NCBI RefSeq assembly: GCF_004551525.1
Contig: NZ_SATR01000037.1
Coordinates: 1 to 46,476 of the forward strand
Source: Vibrio ouci
GTDB lineage: Bacteria; Pseudomonadota; Gammaproteobacteria; Enterobacterales; Vibrionaceae
DNA: 46,476 nucleotides
Reading direction: 5' to 3'
Shown here: positions 25,174 to 34,273 of the stretch, in pieces
How the letters are laid out: every line of letters starts with the position of its first letter
Position numbering within the stretch: position 1 is the stretch's first letter
Translations under genes and position numbers: made by a program
The notes under the pieces: generated by a model
The model's input: only the letters and a program-made list of their open reading frames with translations
Told to the model about the DNA's origin: nothing
Databases searched by the model: none

Positions 25174-26142
25174 ATGCAGCAGGATGCGACGCTCTTTTTT
25201 GTTTTACTTTTTTTCGCCGTAGTGTTTATTTCACAGGCGTTAATCCTTCCTGCGGCTGGTAGTAAGGCCAAGCATAAAGAACTCTCTGAACGACTGAAAG
25301 AATCTCAATCTAAGCTGGATGAAGAAGCGCGCTCTTTGCTTCAAGAGCATTATTTGAAGAGCTTAACACCGTGGGATAGACGGTTGGTCAAAATTGCAGC
25401 CTTCTCATCACTTAAGAAATTGATCGAGCTTTCCGGTTACGACTGGAGCTTAACCCAGACTCTTCTTGTGACCAGTAGTTTGTCGCTGTGTGGTTTCTTA
25501 ACCGCATTGCTCATCGGTCAGCCTATTTATGTCGGCCTAGCAGCAATTGTCGGTGTGTGGGTTTGCTTGTATTTCTGGTTAAGTAAAAAAATCTCAGATC
25601 GCTTAGCTGCATTTGAGGAGCAGCTCCCCGAGGCATTGGACATTATGCGCCGTATGCTTCAAGCCGGTCAGCCAGTGACACAGGCGTTTAATGAAGTCGG
25701 TTTAGAAATGCCTGCGCCAATCGGTGTCGAGTTTAAGAACATGTTCAATTTGCTTAATTATGGCTATGACATGCGCATGGCTATCATGCAGATGGCAGAA
25801 CGTACGCCTACGGTATCTATGCTCGCGTTTTCCAGTGCGGTGATATTGCAAAAGGAGACAGGGGGTAATCTTTCTGAGAACCTTGAGAAAGTATCCAAAG
25901 TATTGCGTTCACGTTTTAAGTTGCAACGGAAGATAAAGACGCTTTCTGCTGAGAGTCGTCTATCAGCGTGGATACTAGTGCTGTCTCCGTTCGTTCTTTT
26001 TATCTTTCTTAGTGTGATAAATCCGGGTTATGTGGAACCACTCTATACTGACCCTAGGGGTATGAAAATTGTGAGTGGTGGTGTGGTGAGTTTGTTTATC
26101 GGCTCACTATGGATACGAAAAATCATTAATTTCGAGGTGTGA
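25174..26142 (+). CDS. tadB: Flp pilus inner-membrane platform protein TadB
   Basis: This is one of the two GspF-like inner-membrane platform proteins of the Tad machine. It has 322 residues, with an N-terminal membrane helix, two more helices near residues 105-145, the cytoplasmic GspF domain (LPEALDIMRRMLQAGQPVTQ) and C-terminal helices near 270 and 305. It lies one base before tadC. Confidence 0.93.
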   Translation: MQQDATLFFVLLFFAVVFISQALILPAAGSKAKHKELSERLKESQSKLDEEARSLLQEHYLKSLTPWDRRLVKIAAFSSLKKLIELSGYDWSLTQTLLVTSSLSLCGFLTALLIGQPIYVGLAAIVGVWVCLYFWLSKKISDRLAAFEEQLPEALDIMRRMLQAGQPVTQAFNEVGLEMPAPIGVEFKNMFNLLNYGYDMRMAIMQMAERTPTVSMLAFSSAVILQKETGGNLSENLEKVSKVLRSRFKLQRKIKTLSAESRLSAWILVLSPFVLFIFLSVINPGYVEPLYTDPRGMKIVSGGVVSLFIGSLWIRKIINFEV

Positions 26143-26143
26143 T

Positions 26144-27088
26144 ATGGAATCTATATTCGATCTAATCTCATCTTACGAGATTGATGAACAAACTTTCTTT
26201 CTTGCCGTAATTCTAGTTGCGACAGTGCTACTCATGTTTACCGTTTCTCTGCTTCTTGTGAGTTCAAAATCACCATTAAAAAGCCGCCTTGCTCGATTAA
26301 AAGATGCAACTCGTGCAGACACGCTTAAAAAAGGCAGTCGATTAGAAAAATCTTTAGAATCGTTAGCACCAGCAATGAAATCTTCAAACTCCAAGGAGAG
26401 TGAGAGTATTCGAGAGAAGTTAATGCATGCTGGCTACCATGATGCCAGTGCATTAACATTTTTCTACGCTATGAAAGGTATTTCAATGGTGGTTGGCTTC
26501 TTGATGACGGCAGGTATTTATTTTTTCGCCCCAGAGATGTCAATGCGTAATGTTGCGATGATAGGCAGTGTCGCTTTCGGGCTTTATTGCCCAAATGTTG
26601 TCCTGAGTATGATGGTTGATAAAAGGCAGTCAAGAATTCGCAGTGGTATTCCAGATGCTCTTGATTTGCTGGTGGTATGTACGGAATCGGGGCTGGGTTT
26701 TAATGCGGCACTTAGAAGGGTTGCGGATGAGTTAACAATCTCCCATCCGGATTTTGCCGATGAGCTGGACACGGTGTGTGTCAAAATTAACGCTGGTGTC
26801 GAGATGTCGGATGCTTTTAATGATCTCGTTAAGCGAACAGGTCTTACGGAAATTGCAGGCTTAGTGACTATGCTAGCTCACGCATCACGAATTGGTGGTA
26901 GTTTGTCTCAGACTCTGCGTGAATATACGGAAGACTACCGTGATAAACGTAATCAAGAAATCGAAGAAATTGCAGCGAAGATTCCTACTAAAATGATCTT
27001 CCCACTGTTGATTTTCATTTGGCCTTGTTTCTTTATCGTTGCGATTGGGCCCTCAATGTTGCTATTCACCTCGACTATGGGAAATTAA
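26144..27088 (+). CDS. tadC: Flp pilus inner-membrane platform protein TadC
   Basis: This is the second GspF-domain platform protein, expected to pair with TadB. It has 314 residues, with a helix near 17-40, paired helices at about 110-155, the GspF signature (IPDALDLLVVCTESGLGFNA) and a C-terminal helix (FPLLIFIWPCFFIVAIGPSM). It begins one base after tadB ends and is followed by tadD after nine bases. Confidence 0.93.
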   Translation: MESIFDLISSYEIDEQTFFLAVILVATVLLMFTVSLLLVSSKSPLKSRLARLKDATRADTLKKGSRLEKSLESLAPAMKSSNSKESESIREKLMHAGYHDASALTFFYAMKGISMVVGFLMTAGIYFFAPEMSMRNVAMIGSVAFGLYCPNVVLSMMVDKRQSRIRSGIPDALDLLVVCTESGLGFNAALRRVADELTISHPDFADELDTVCVKINAGVEMSDAFNDLVKRTGLTEIAGLVTMLAHASRIGGSLSQTLREYTEDYRDKRNQEIEEIAAKIPTKMIFPLLIFIWPCFFIVAIGPSMLLFTSTMGN

Positions 27089-27097
27089 GGACAGGTT

Positions 27098-28105
27098 ATG
27101 AAAGGATTAAAAGTTGTCACCGTTACTCTCAGTACGTTGTTATTAGTTGCGTGCGCATCGCAAGAACCAAGTCTTGATACCTCCTTATATGATGGTAAGC
27201 CAATTGATACCTTATCGTCTGAAGAACCGCCTAAAACAGAGAAAGAAGCGATAATGCGGGGTGATACCGCGCTCAGTGCCGGTAATGTCGATTTAGCCTT
27301 ATATGAATACATTCGCTCGCTTTCATTTGAAAATGGTCAGTTTAGAGATCGCTCTTTGTATAACATTGGCCGCATCCACCAGTCTCGTGGCAATCTACCT
27401 TTAGCGGATAAAGCATACTCATTAGCACTGGAAGAGAACCCTAATAATGTTCAAGTGTTGGAGCAACTAGGCTCTATTTACAGTAAGAGCGGTGATATTA
27501 ATCAGGGTAAGAGTTACTTTTTGAAAGCGATAAATGCCGATCAAATTCGATTTGGTAACAGTGAAACCTTGGTCAGCAAAGATCTTCAATCTTCCAAAGA
27601 AGTCGCTGAGTTAAAAAGTGATGCTAAATCCCCTGAGTTTGCTTATATGGGACTAGGGGTCATTGCTGATCTGGAAAAAGATCACTCACTGGCTCAGGCG
27701 TTCTATAAGCAGGCACTTAGTATTGAGCCTAACTCAGCGAAAACATTAACCAATGTCGGTTATTCGTTTTATATGTCTGGCGACTACCGCAAGGCGCAAA
27801 GATTTACCCTAGAAGCATTAGATAAAGATCCCGGTGATGATAAGGCACTGAATAATCTTGCTTTGATCTATTTAGCCAAAGGGGAAATCACTAGGGCGAT
27901 TAATGTTTTCTCTCGTCATATGGATAAACCAGAAGCGCTCAACAATGTTGGTTATTTTCTGATCTTACAAGGTAAGCCGGATCAGGCGATTCCTTATTTA
28001 CAACAAGCGATTGATACTAAGAGTACTTACTACAAGGTCGCGAATGAGAACTTAGAGCGAGCTTTAGCCTTAGTCAGAGAAGGTGAAGCCTCCGACAAGC
28101 AATGA
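27098..28105 (+). CDS. tadD: TPR lipoprotein TadD
   Basis: TadD is a tetratricopeptide-repeat lipoprotein needed for Flp pilus biogenesis, probably as a pilotin or scaffold for the secretin. The lipobox LLVACAS places the lipidated cysteine at residue 19. At least five TPR-like units run from about residue 65 to 320 (for example NNVQVLEQLGSIYSKSGDIN). At 335 residues it is 50-80 longer than many TadD proteins. It is the last gene of the locus: a strong terminator follows directly. Confidence 0.88.
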   Translation: MKGLKVVTVTLSTLLLVACASQEPSLDTSLYDGKPIDTLSSEEPPKTEKEAIMRGDTALSAGNVDLALYEYIRSLSFENGQFRDRSLYNIGRIHQSRGNLPLADKAYSLALEENPNNVQVLEQLGSIYSKSGDINQGKSYFLKAINADQIRFGNSETLVSKDLQSSKEVAELKSDAKSPEFAYMGLGVIADLEKDHSLAQAFYKQALSIEPNSAKTLTNVGYSFYMSGDYRKAQRFTLEALDKDPGDDKALNNLALIYLAKGEITRAINVFSRHMDKPEALNNVGYFLILQGKPDQAIPYLQQAIDTKSTYYKVANENLERALALVREGEASDKQ

Positions 28106-28139
28106 TAAAAAAGGGAGAACTGAGTTCTCCCTTTTTTTA
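28106..28139. terminator. Bidirectional terminator between tadD and chrA
   Basis: AAAAAGGGAGAAC pairs with GTTCTCCCTTTTT around a TGA loop. Runs of T on both strands serve both convergent genes. Confidence 0.92.
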
Positions 28140-28159
28140 TATTTAAAGCCTTGCTAGCG

Positions 28160-29305
28160 TTAAGCGAGGTAACCGCCGACAATTCCCGCGGCGATATAGA
28201 AAGCCACCATCCACACGATTGGTAGTTTTAATTGTTTGAGTAGATAAAAACCAATCAGTACAAAGGAAATATCCCACGCGTTGACTACAGCACTGGTAAA
28301 GACAGGTTGGTAGAGTGCGGCAACTAACAGGCCGACAACGGCTGCATTAACGCCATTTACCGCTCCAGACACTTTTGGGTTCTTAGCCAGTGATTGCCAG
28401 TTTTTTAGTACACCCAATAGCAGTAAAAAGCCGGGTAAAAACACCGCAATTGTCGCAACAAGAGCACCAACAATCGGTGACTGAGGCATGAGCTCGTAAC
28501 CAATATAGGTAGCAAAAGTGAACATTGGGCCAGGAACGGCTTGAGCAGCTGCGTAGCCAGTTAAGAAGGCATCTTGGCTTAGTTGGTCACCGACAATGTT
28601 TTGTAGCAATGGAAGGACAACATGGCCGCCGCCAAACACTAAGCTGCCTGCTTGGAAAAAGTCGTTAAACAGCCCCAACACTGACAAAGTTGTTGCAACA
28701 AAAGGTAGGCCAATTATCAGCAAAGCAAACATAGCCAATGGTAAAATCGAAGGTTCAAACTTGCCTGAGTAGTTTTGCTCTTGATTGCCAAGGAATTTCG
28801 TCCCTACTAGGGCAGCAAAGAGTAATACGACTATTTGCGTGCTAATGCTTGGCACAACAAGTAGCGCTATGGCAGTAATAAGACACAAGCTAACCGAAAG
28901 CTTCTCTTTACAGAAATTCTTGTACATTCCCCATGCTGCATCAGCGACGACGACGACTGCCAGCAGCTTTAACCCGTGGACAATGTTTTGAAACAATGTG
29001 GTTTCAGTCAGTTGGCTACTCAGTATTGCCAGAGCTAGCATGATCAGTACAGATGGTAAGGTAAAGCCAATAAAGGCTATACAGGCACCAGGTAACCCAC
29101 CGCGTTTGTAGCCCAAAGCAAAGCCAACTTGGCTTGAACCTGGGCCTGGTAAGAATTGACTCAACGCGACAATTTGCGCGTACTCTTTATCTTCTAACCA
29201 CTTAAGTTTCTCAACAAAGGTATTGCGAAAGTAGCCAATGTGCGCTGCAGGACCGCCAAAGCTTATCCAGCCTAATAAGAAAAAGGTTTTAAAAATGGAC
29301 AACAT
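28160..29305 (-). CDS. chrA: Chromate-type anion transporter ChrA
   Basis: A two-domain (long-chain) CHR family membrane transporter, known to export chromate in several bacteria. The N-terminal CHR motif (SFGGPAAHIGYFRNTFVE, then SQFLPGPGSSQVGFALGYKR) is repeated in degenerate form in the second half (FGGGHVVLPLLQ, AAQAVPGPMFTFATYIGYEL). I start at the ATG at 29305 (MLSIFKTFFLLGW), giving 381 residues; a TTG at 29353 would add 16 hydrophilic residues and is less likely. It diverges from a LysR gene. Chromate itself as substrate is inferred from the family. Confidence 0.88.
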   Translation of the reverse strand: MLSIFKTFFLLGWISFGGPAAHIGYFRNTFVEKLKWLEDKEYAQIVALSQFLPGPGSSQVGFALGYKRGGLPGACIAFIGFTLPSVLIMLALAILSSQLTETTLFQNIVHGLKLLAVVVVADAAWGMYKNFCKEKLSVSLCLITAIALLVVPSISTQIVVLLFAALVGTKFLGNQEQNYSGKFEPSILPLAMFALLIIGLPFVATTLSVLGLFNDFFQAGSLVFGGGHVVLPLLQNIVGDQLSQDAFLTGYAAAQAVPGPMFTFATYIGYELMPQSPIVGALVATIAVFLPGFLLLLGVLKNWQSLAKNPKVSGAVNGVNAAVVGLLVAALYQPVFTSAVVNAWDISFVLIGFYLLKQLKLPIVWMVAFYIAAGIVGGYLA

Positions 29306-29412
29306 GGTCACGTTACTCGAATAACAAATACTGCCCATAATGTAATGAATCAACTAAAATGACTCAAATTGATAGTTTTAATGATCATTATGAATCATAT
29401 GGGATGACTTCG

Positions 29413-30324
29413 ATGAAAGAGTTTAATTGGAAAGGTGTCGACCTCAATCTGCTGGTGGCTTTTCAAGCCTTGTATCAGTCGAGCAGTGTTAGTTTGGCGG
29501 CGGAGCGTTGTTTTGTCAGCCAGTCGGCGATGAGTCACACCTTACAACGAATGCGAACTTTGTTTGATGACCCGCTGTTTGAGCGAGTAGGAAGCAAAAT
29601 GGAGCCCACTCAGCATTCCCAAGATATTGCACCTGTGATTGACCAGTTATTAGCGAACATTAAAAACGATCTATTGGTTAAAAAGCATTTTACTCCTAGC
29701 AGTTATGCGGGTGTTTGGCGTATAGGGTTGACGGATTATGCTGAGCAGCTGTTCGCCCCATTGCTATACGATGCCATCAAGCGGGAATCGCCAAATTGTC
29801 AGGTGAGTTTTTACAACGTTAACCGAAGCAATTACGTTGAGATTGCAGAAAGTGAGTCGCTGGATGTGATGATTGGCAGTATTGAAAACTTAAATCGCCG
29901 TTTCTTATCGGAGCACTTATATACCGAGCAACATTTGTGTTTGTTTGATCCCTCTGCCGTTAAAGTTTCAGAGCCGATGAGCATAGAATCTTTTGTTGCG
30001 CTGGAACATGCATTGGTTAGCCCTGATGGCAGTTTGCAAACTCAAGTCGATAAGCGATTGGCGAAGTTAGGCTATGAGCGCAGGGTAGGGGTAGCATCAC
30101 GCAATTTCCTGACTATTCGCCGTTTGTTATTGGGTCGCCAGTTAGTGTGTATTGTCCCTAAGCGTTTTGCAGAAATGGAAGCGTATACTCATGATCTAAA
30201 AGCGCTGGAGTCACCGGTTGAAATTCCTGATTTTGATATTCGTCTGCTCTATCTAAAGGCGAGTCAGCATGAGGAAAAAAATCGTTGGATCCGCAGTGTC
30301 GTGAGTGACACTGTTCGGCAATAA
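29413..30324 (+). CDS. LysR-family regulator divergent from chrA
   Basis: A LysR-family regulator of the NodD/LeuO-like type (LNLLVAFQALYQSSSVSLAA, then SQSAMSHTLQRMRTLFDDPLF). The helix-turn-helix fills about residues 8-67 and the effector domain the rest. I prefer the ATG at 29413 (MKEFNWKGVDLNLLV, 303 residues), preceded by GGGA; in-frame ATGs at 29404 and 29359 are possible. Divergence from chrA suggests it controls that gene. The effector is unknown. Confidence 0.85.
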   Translation: MKEFNWKGVDLNLLVAFQALYQSSSVSLAAERCFVSQSAMSHTLQRMRTLFDDPLFERVGSKMEPTQHSQDIAPVIDQLLANIKNDLLVKKHFTPSSYAGVWRIGLTDYAEQLFAPLLYDAIKRESPNCQVSFYNVNRSNYVEIAESESLDVMIGSIENLNRRFLSEHLYTEQHLCLFDPSAVKVSEPMSIESFVALEHALVSPDGSLQTQVDKRLAKLGYERRVGVASRNFLTIRRLLLGRQLVCIVPKRFAEMEAYTHDLKALESPVEIPDFDIRLLYLKASQHEEKNRWIRSVVSDTVRQ

Positions 30325-30340
30325 GCCGTCATTACAAATG

Positions 30341-30376
30341 AAAAAAGGGTACCAAGTTCGACTTGATACCCTTTAA
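30341..30376. terminator. Bidirectional terminator between the LysR gene and ygjK
   Basis: AAAGGGTACCAAG pairs with CTTGATACCCTTT (one mismatch) around TTCGA. The T-run is stronger on the reverse strand, so it mainly ends ygjK. Confidence 0.82.
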
Positions 30377-30408
30377 GTTTATTAAGGTTTAATGATTAAA
30401 GCTGACGT

Positions 30409-32787
30409 TTACTTACCATCAGTAAAGAAGTCGTTGTACAGCATGTACAGGTGAGCCGCACTCCATGAGAAGTTTGGCGCACCTTGCTGAGCGCCAGTCA
30501 GTGGGTTGTAGTTCTCACGAATTGGGCCATCTTGTACTAGGCCATCTGCGTTGCTAAAGAAGGCGGTTGCCATCTCAACTGCATCTTCACGATATCCGTA
30601 ACGGTCCATTCCTTTTAGGCCAAAGTAGAACTGATCCACCCATACGCGTCCACGCCAGTAAATATCTGGGCCAAATGCCGGGTTGGACAGCGCTGCTGTG
30701 CCGAGTGGTACATGAGTGTTGAATTGCTTGGTGTCTTTCATCACTTTTACCACCGAATCTGCGTGCTCTTGAGTTGCAGCACCATTGAACAGCGGTGACC
30801 AGCCTTCAGGGCCCATACCACGCTCTACAATCGGTTTACCTGCACAGCCGTTTGCCAGTGGTTTATCTTCAATACGGATATCATAGAAAAAACCGGTACT
30901 TTCATCGAACATACAGGTGTTGATGTAGTTCGCTAAGTGATCGGCTTTTTCGTGGAACGCTTTAGCTTCATCCTTTTTACCTAGCATTTCTGCCATTTGA
31001 GCAAGGTACTGGTTGTCGCTGTACATGTAGCTTGCTTGGTCAACGGATTCTTGCAGGAGCGAGTAACCTAGCAGTGTGCCGTCTTCAGAACGGTTTTGCG
31101 CGAACTCAACATCCCAGTCACTGCGTTTGCCACCTTTAGCAACATAAGCATCGAGCTGATCTTTGTCGATAAAGCCAAATACAGCGGCATCATCACGTCC
31201 TGACTCCCAAGAGGCAGCAGTCTGTGCTGGGCTTTCGATGTAGTCGTAGTTGCCTTCTTCCATCACTTTAGCCAGTGCTTTCTTACCGATCACTGTCTCA
31301 TGTTTGTCGCCACGGACCACGGTAAAGTACATCTCACCTTCAGGTGTGTTGTGGGCTTTATCAACCGCTGCGCCGTACTCTGGAACGCCATTGCCATTGT
31401 TGTCGCGATTACGTAGCCACCAGTTGTGGTAAGCGACTAGCTTTGGATACATCTCTTCAATCCACGCTTTATCACCTGTGGTCTTGTAGACTTCCATTAC
31501 CGCCCAAGCGGCCAGACTTGGCTTGGTGTTACGTTCATTCCAGTTACCACCGTCACCACCGCGTTCAGGGCTAAGGTTGTACGCGAGCAGGTCTGGCACA
31601 TAGCCTTCATCCCAAGGGCGCACGGCATCATCGGCTTGGATCTGGTAAGCAAACATAGCGCGAATATTGTCTTTGGCGACATCAGGGTTAAAGTGCGCCA
31701 TCGCGTAGGCTTGTTTCCATGTATCCCATGGCCAAGTTTGGTTACCAGAGAACCAACGCGCCGTCACTGAAGGCGTCACTGAGTCAAACTTCATCGCACC
31801 AGCTACGCCGCGCCAGTTACCATTTAATGTTTCCATCGATTTTACCGCAACACGCTCTTGCTCTGGTGTTGCGTGCGGGTTGGTTAGACCTTTTTCTAGG
31901 TAGTTTTCCCAGCGCTGTTGTGAGGCATTTAGATACGTTTGTGGATTGGCTAGAATGTCGCTGATCTTGCCTTGTTCTGCTTTGTTCTCTTCAGCAGTTA
32001 GAACATGGCTATAAGTGGTGTAGATAGTCGTAGATCCGTCTACCTTGGCCTTTGAGACAAAGCGGTGACCATCAACCTTAGTCTCTGCTTTGATTGATTT
32101 GTGGATTTGATACTCAGACTCTCCAGAGGTCAGTAGATCCCAAGTTGAACGGACCTTACCAAAGGTGACCGTTAGGCAATTATCTGTTGTTTGCAGAGTT
32201 CGATTGTACTCTGGGTACTTTTCATCAATGGTCTTGTCTGATTGAGGCTTGCCTTCTTTAGCGTGGTATTTCTCAAGCAGTTCACCGTCCCAAACCAGCT
32301 CAGCAGGGCTATCTGAGCTTATCTTGGTTTCTAGGAGTGAGGTACGATTGGTAGCAAAACGAAGCGTCATCTCAACCGTCACATCATCTGAAGTGAGCTT
32401 TTGCACCAACGCGCCCGGAAGGCTGTACGCTTCCATAGTAAATTCGACTTTCTTGCCATCTTTAAACACACTCAGGCGGTCAAAGTTGTTAGCCATAAAG
32501 TTGATGTATTCTTCAGTCAGTAGTGCGGTACCTGGGAAGCCACCCATACCTTCGTCAGAATCTGGTAGTAAGTGACCGTGCCATGCGCCTTTATCAAAGA
32601 AAGGATTAAAACGTTGGTGATCATCGAAATCATAGTCACGCATGTACTCTGGAGAGCCGGTACGATCAATCACATTTTTAAATTGATCCGCTTGTAGTGG
32701 TGTGTCAGCAGAAGCTGCAACGCTATAACCAGAAAAAGTAGCGACAGAGCTAACGGCTAAAGCGATAAGCGTTTTACGTAAAGTCAT
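30409..32787 (-). CDS. ygjK: Exported GH63 alpha-glucosidase, YgjK family
   Basis: A glycoside hydrolase family 63 enzyme like E. coli YgjK, an inverting alpha-glucosidase; published work on the E. coli enzyme points to glucosyl-galactose as the preferred unit. I start at the ATG at 32787 (MTLRKTLIALAVSSVATFSG), after GAGGATTAACCAC; the frame from 32841 lacks a signal-peptide start. The signal peptide ends near residue 26 (SVAAS), so the enzyme is periplasmic or secreted. The (alpha/alpha)6 domain has PWDTWKQAYAMAHF, ESGRDDAA with the probable catalytic acid Asp532, and IRENYNPLTG with the probable base Glu758. Length is 792 residues. It follows ygjJ after 16 bases. Confidence 0.92.
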   Translation of the reverse strand: MTLRKTLIALAVSSVATFSGYSVAASADTPLQADQFKNVIDRTGSPEYMRDYDFDDHQRFNPFFDKGAWHGHLLPDSDEGMGGFPGTALLTEEYINFMANNFDRLSVFKDGKKVEFTMEAYSLPGALVQKLTSDDVTVEMTLRFATNRTSLLETKISSDSPAELVWDGELLEKYHAKEGKPQSDKTIDEKYPEYNRTLQTTDNCLTVTFGKVRSTWDLLTSGESEYQIHKSIKAETKVDGHRFVSKAKVDGSTTIYTTYSHVLTAEENKAEQGKISDILANPQTYLNASQQRWENYLEKGLTNPHATPEQERVAVKSMETLNGNWRGVAGAMKFDSVTPSVTARWFSGNQTWPWDTWKQAYAMAHFNPDVAKDNIRAMFAYQIQADDAVRPWDEGYVPDLLAYNLSPERGGDGGNWNERNTKPSLAAWAVMEVYKTTGDKAWIEEMYPKLVAYHNWWLRNRDNNGNGVPEYGAAVDKAHNTPEGEMYFTVVRGDKHETVIGKKALAKVMEEGNYDYIESPAQTAASWESGRDDAAVFGFIDKDQLDAYVAKGGKRSDWDVEFAQNRSEDGTLLGYSLLQESVDQASYMYSDNQYLAQMAEMLGKKDEAKAFHEKADHLANYINTCMFDESTGFFYDIRIEDKPLANGCAGKPIVERGMGPEGWSPLFNGAATQEHADSVVKVMKDTKQFNTHVPLGTAALSNPAFGPDIYWRGRVWVDQFYFGLKGMDRYGYREDAVEMATAFFSNADGLVQDGPIRENYNPLTGAQQGAPNFSWSAAHLYMLYNDFFTDGK

Positions 32788-32803
32788 GTGGTTAATCCTC
32801 GGT

Positions 32804-33859
32804 TTACCAGTAGTAGTATTGCATTGCGAAAACTTGTGCATCGCCAGTCACGTTGTCGTCACCGACCGCGAAGCGGCTGTCAAAGGCGGTTGCCCAAGTG
32901 CCGTTGCCGTATTCCCACCAAACACCAGCGTTGATGTAAGAGGTGATTTCGTCTTCAGCTTTGTCAGATTGGAAGTTGGCGTAGTTGTAGGCTGCAGATA
33001 GGTAGACGCCAGGAGCCGCTTCATACCATGTACTGGTCATAAAGCCTGATTCACTGCCATCAGAAACTTGGTTGCCTTTATCGGTGTCGTGCCACACGCG
33101 AGCCGCGACATTTTTGTATTCCGCACCAATGAGGAACAATTCGCCGCCATCATTGTTACGTACTTCAGCGCCACCCATTAGAGTCAGGTCTTCTGCGATG
33201 TCATATTGGACATAGCCATTAACCATGGCGTTTTTGTCGATCCATTGATCAGCAAAGCGATCGTATTTACCGAAATTGACCCAAGAGTCATCTTCTGAGA
33301 AATCAGATTCTGGCGCAGCTGAAATGCTGTAGCGGAATTTACCTTCTAGATTTTGGATCTTCGCACCAAAGAACACATCGCGCGTATTGGAAATCACATA
33401 GCCGTATTCAACGGTTGAGTCACCCCACCATTGAATATCATCCAAAGATGAGTCCATGCGGCCGAGCATAAATTCAGTATTACCATCAGTGCGATAACCT
33501 GCGTAAAAACGGTTGAAGCCACCTTCAAAGCCGCCCCAGCCGTGGCCAGTCGCCCATGCGTTACCTTCATCATCGGCTTGTACCGTCCAACCTTCCATGT
33601 AGGCAAGGCCAAACCAATTGCCATATTGAAGGGCAAGACCACCTTCAATGTAAGTACCATCAGAGTAGCGGCCTTTGTTATCGCCTTCTAAGGCAACGTG
33701 GCCACCAACTCCAAGTTCTCCATAAAAATCGACACTGAGTTCAGTATCTGACTTGGGAGTTTGTGTCTCGCTATGGTTCGCTTCAGTTTGCGCAGCATGG
33801 ACGTTAATAGCAGCAAAAATTAACCCCGATAAAAGAGTTTTAGTAAAATGTAATCTCAT
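32804..33859 (-). CDS. ygjJ: Outer-membrane beta-barrel protein YgjJ
   Basis: A 351-residue protein with a signal peptide (MRLHFTKTLLSGLIFAAINV, cleavage near HAAQ) followed by repeated amphipathic strands rich in Tyr, Trp and Gly, ending in the aromatic C-terminus MQYYYW expected of outer-membrane barrels. Position and length match E. coli ygjJ, which lies next to ygjK. It may be a porin-like channel for the YgjK substrate or product. I start at the ATG at 33859 after AAGAAG; the GTG at 33868 overlaps that site. Function is inferred. Confidence 0.82.
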   Translation of the reverse strand: MRLHFTKTLLSGLIFAAINVHAAQTEANHSETQTPKSDTELSVDFYGELGVGGHVALEGDNKGRYSDGTYIEGGLALQYGNWFGLAYMEGWTVQADDEGNAWATGHGWGGFEGGFNRFYAGYRTDGNTEFMLGRMDSSLDDIQWWGDSTVEYGYVISNTRDVFFGAKIQNLEGKFRYSISAAPESDFSEDDSWVNFGKYDRFADQWIDKNAMVNGYVQYDIAEDLTLMGGAEVRNNDGGELFLIGAEYKNVAARVWHDTDKGNQVSDGSESGFMTSTWYEAAPGVYLSAAYNYANFQSDKAEDEITSYINAGVWWEYGNGTWATAFDSRFAVGDDNVTGDAQVFAMQYYYW

Positions 33860-33868
33860 TTCAATCAC

Positions 33869-34273
33869 TTCTTAAGTATGGATGAATAATCCTAGGCGAT
33901 CTGTCTGATTCTGTTGGGGTGTGCTCTATTGGCTAATGATCAGCTTTATCGACTAGATAGCGCTATTTTATCGCCATACTGGCGTATTTATAATCTCTTG
34001 CTAGTTAACTTGTGATCTTCGTTTAGTAAAATTTTACCTCTCGGTTTGTTTTAGGTTGGAACGAGATTAGTGAGATGCCTTGCAGGAATGATTGGTCTTC
34101 GATTTGTTAATTAGCGTTAAGTGACACAGAGAATATGGATAGTCGAAAAAGTCAACGAGGTCATATTTAGCACCACTGAAGACTATGGAATTTATAAAAT
34201 AAAGGTTAAGATGCCGAAATATAATAAAAATCAATAATATCCAAAAATTTGCTTAGTTATTTACGGGGAAAAA
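33869..34273. promoter_or_regulatory. A/T-rich divergent region between ygjJ and the ADP-ribosyltransferase-like gene
   Basis: These 405 bases hold no credible gene; only peptides of about 8-11 codons occur. On the reverse strand TATAAA (about 33987-33992) could be the -10 of ygjJ. The palindrome GTAAAATTTTAC at 34026-34037 lies upstream of it and resembles the dyad before ebgA. GGGGA at 34265 is the ribosome-binding site of the forward gene. Confidence 0.45.

Noticed and set aside
34135..34229. Very short forward peptides (8-11 codons) before the ADP-ribosyltransferase-like gene, considered as a leader or antitoxin
   Set aside because: They have no ribosome-binding site and are too short to support; I see no sign of an immunity or antitoxin gene.
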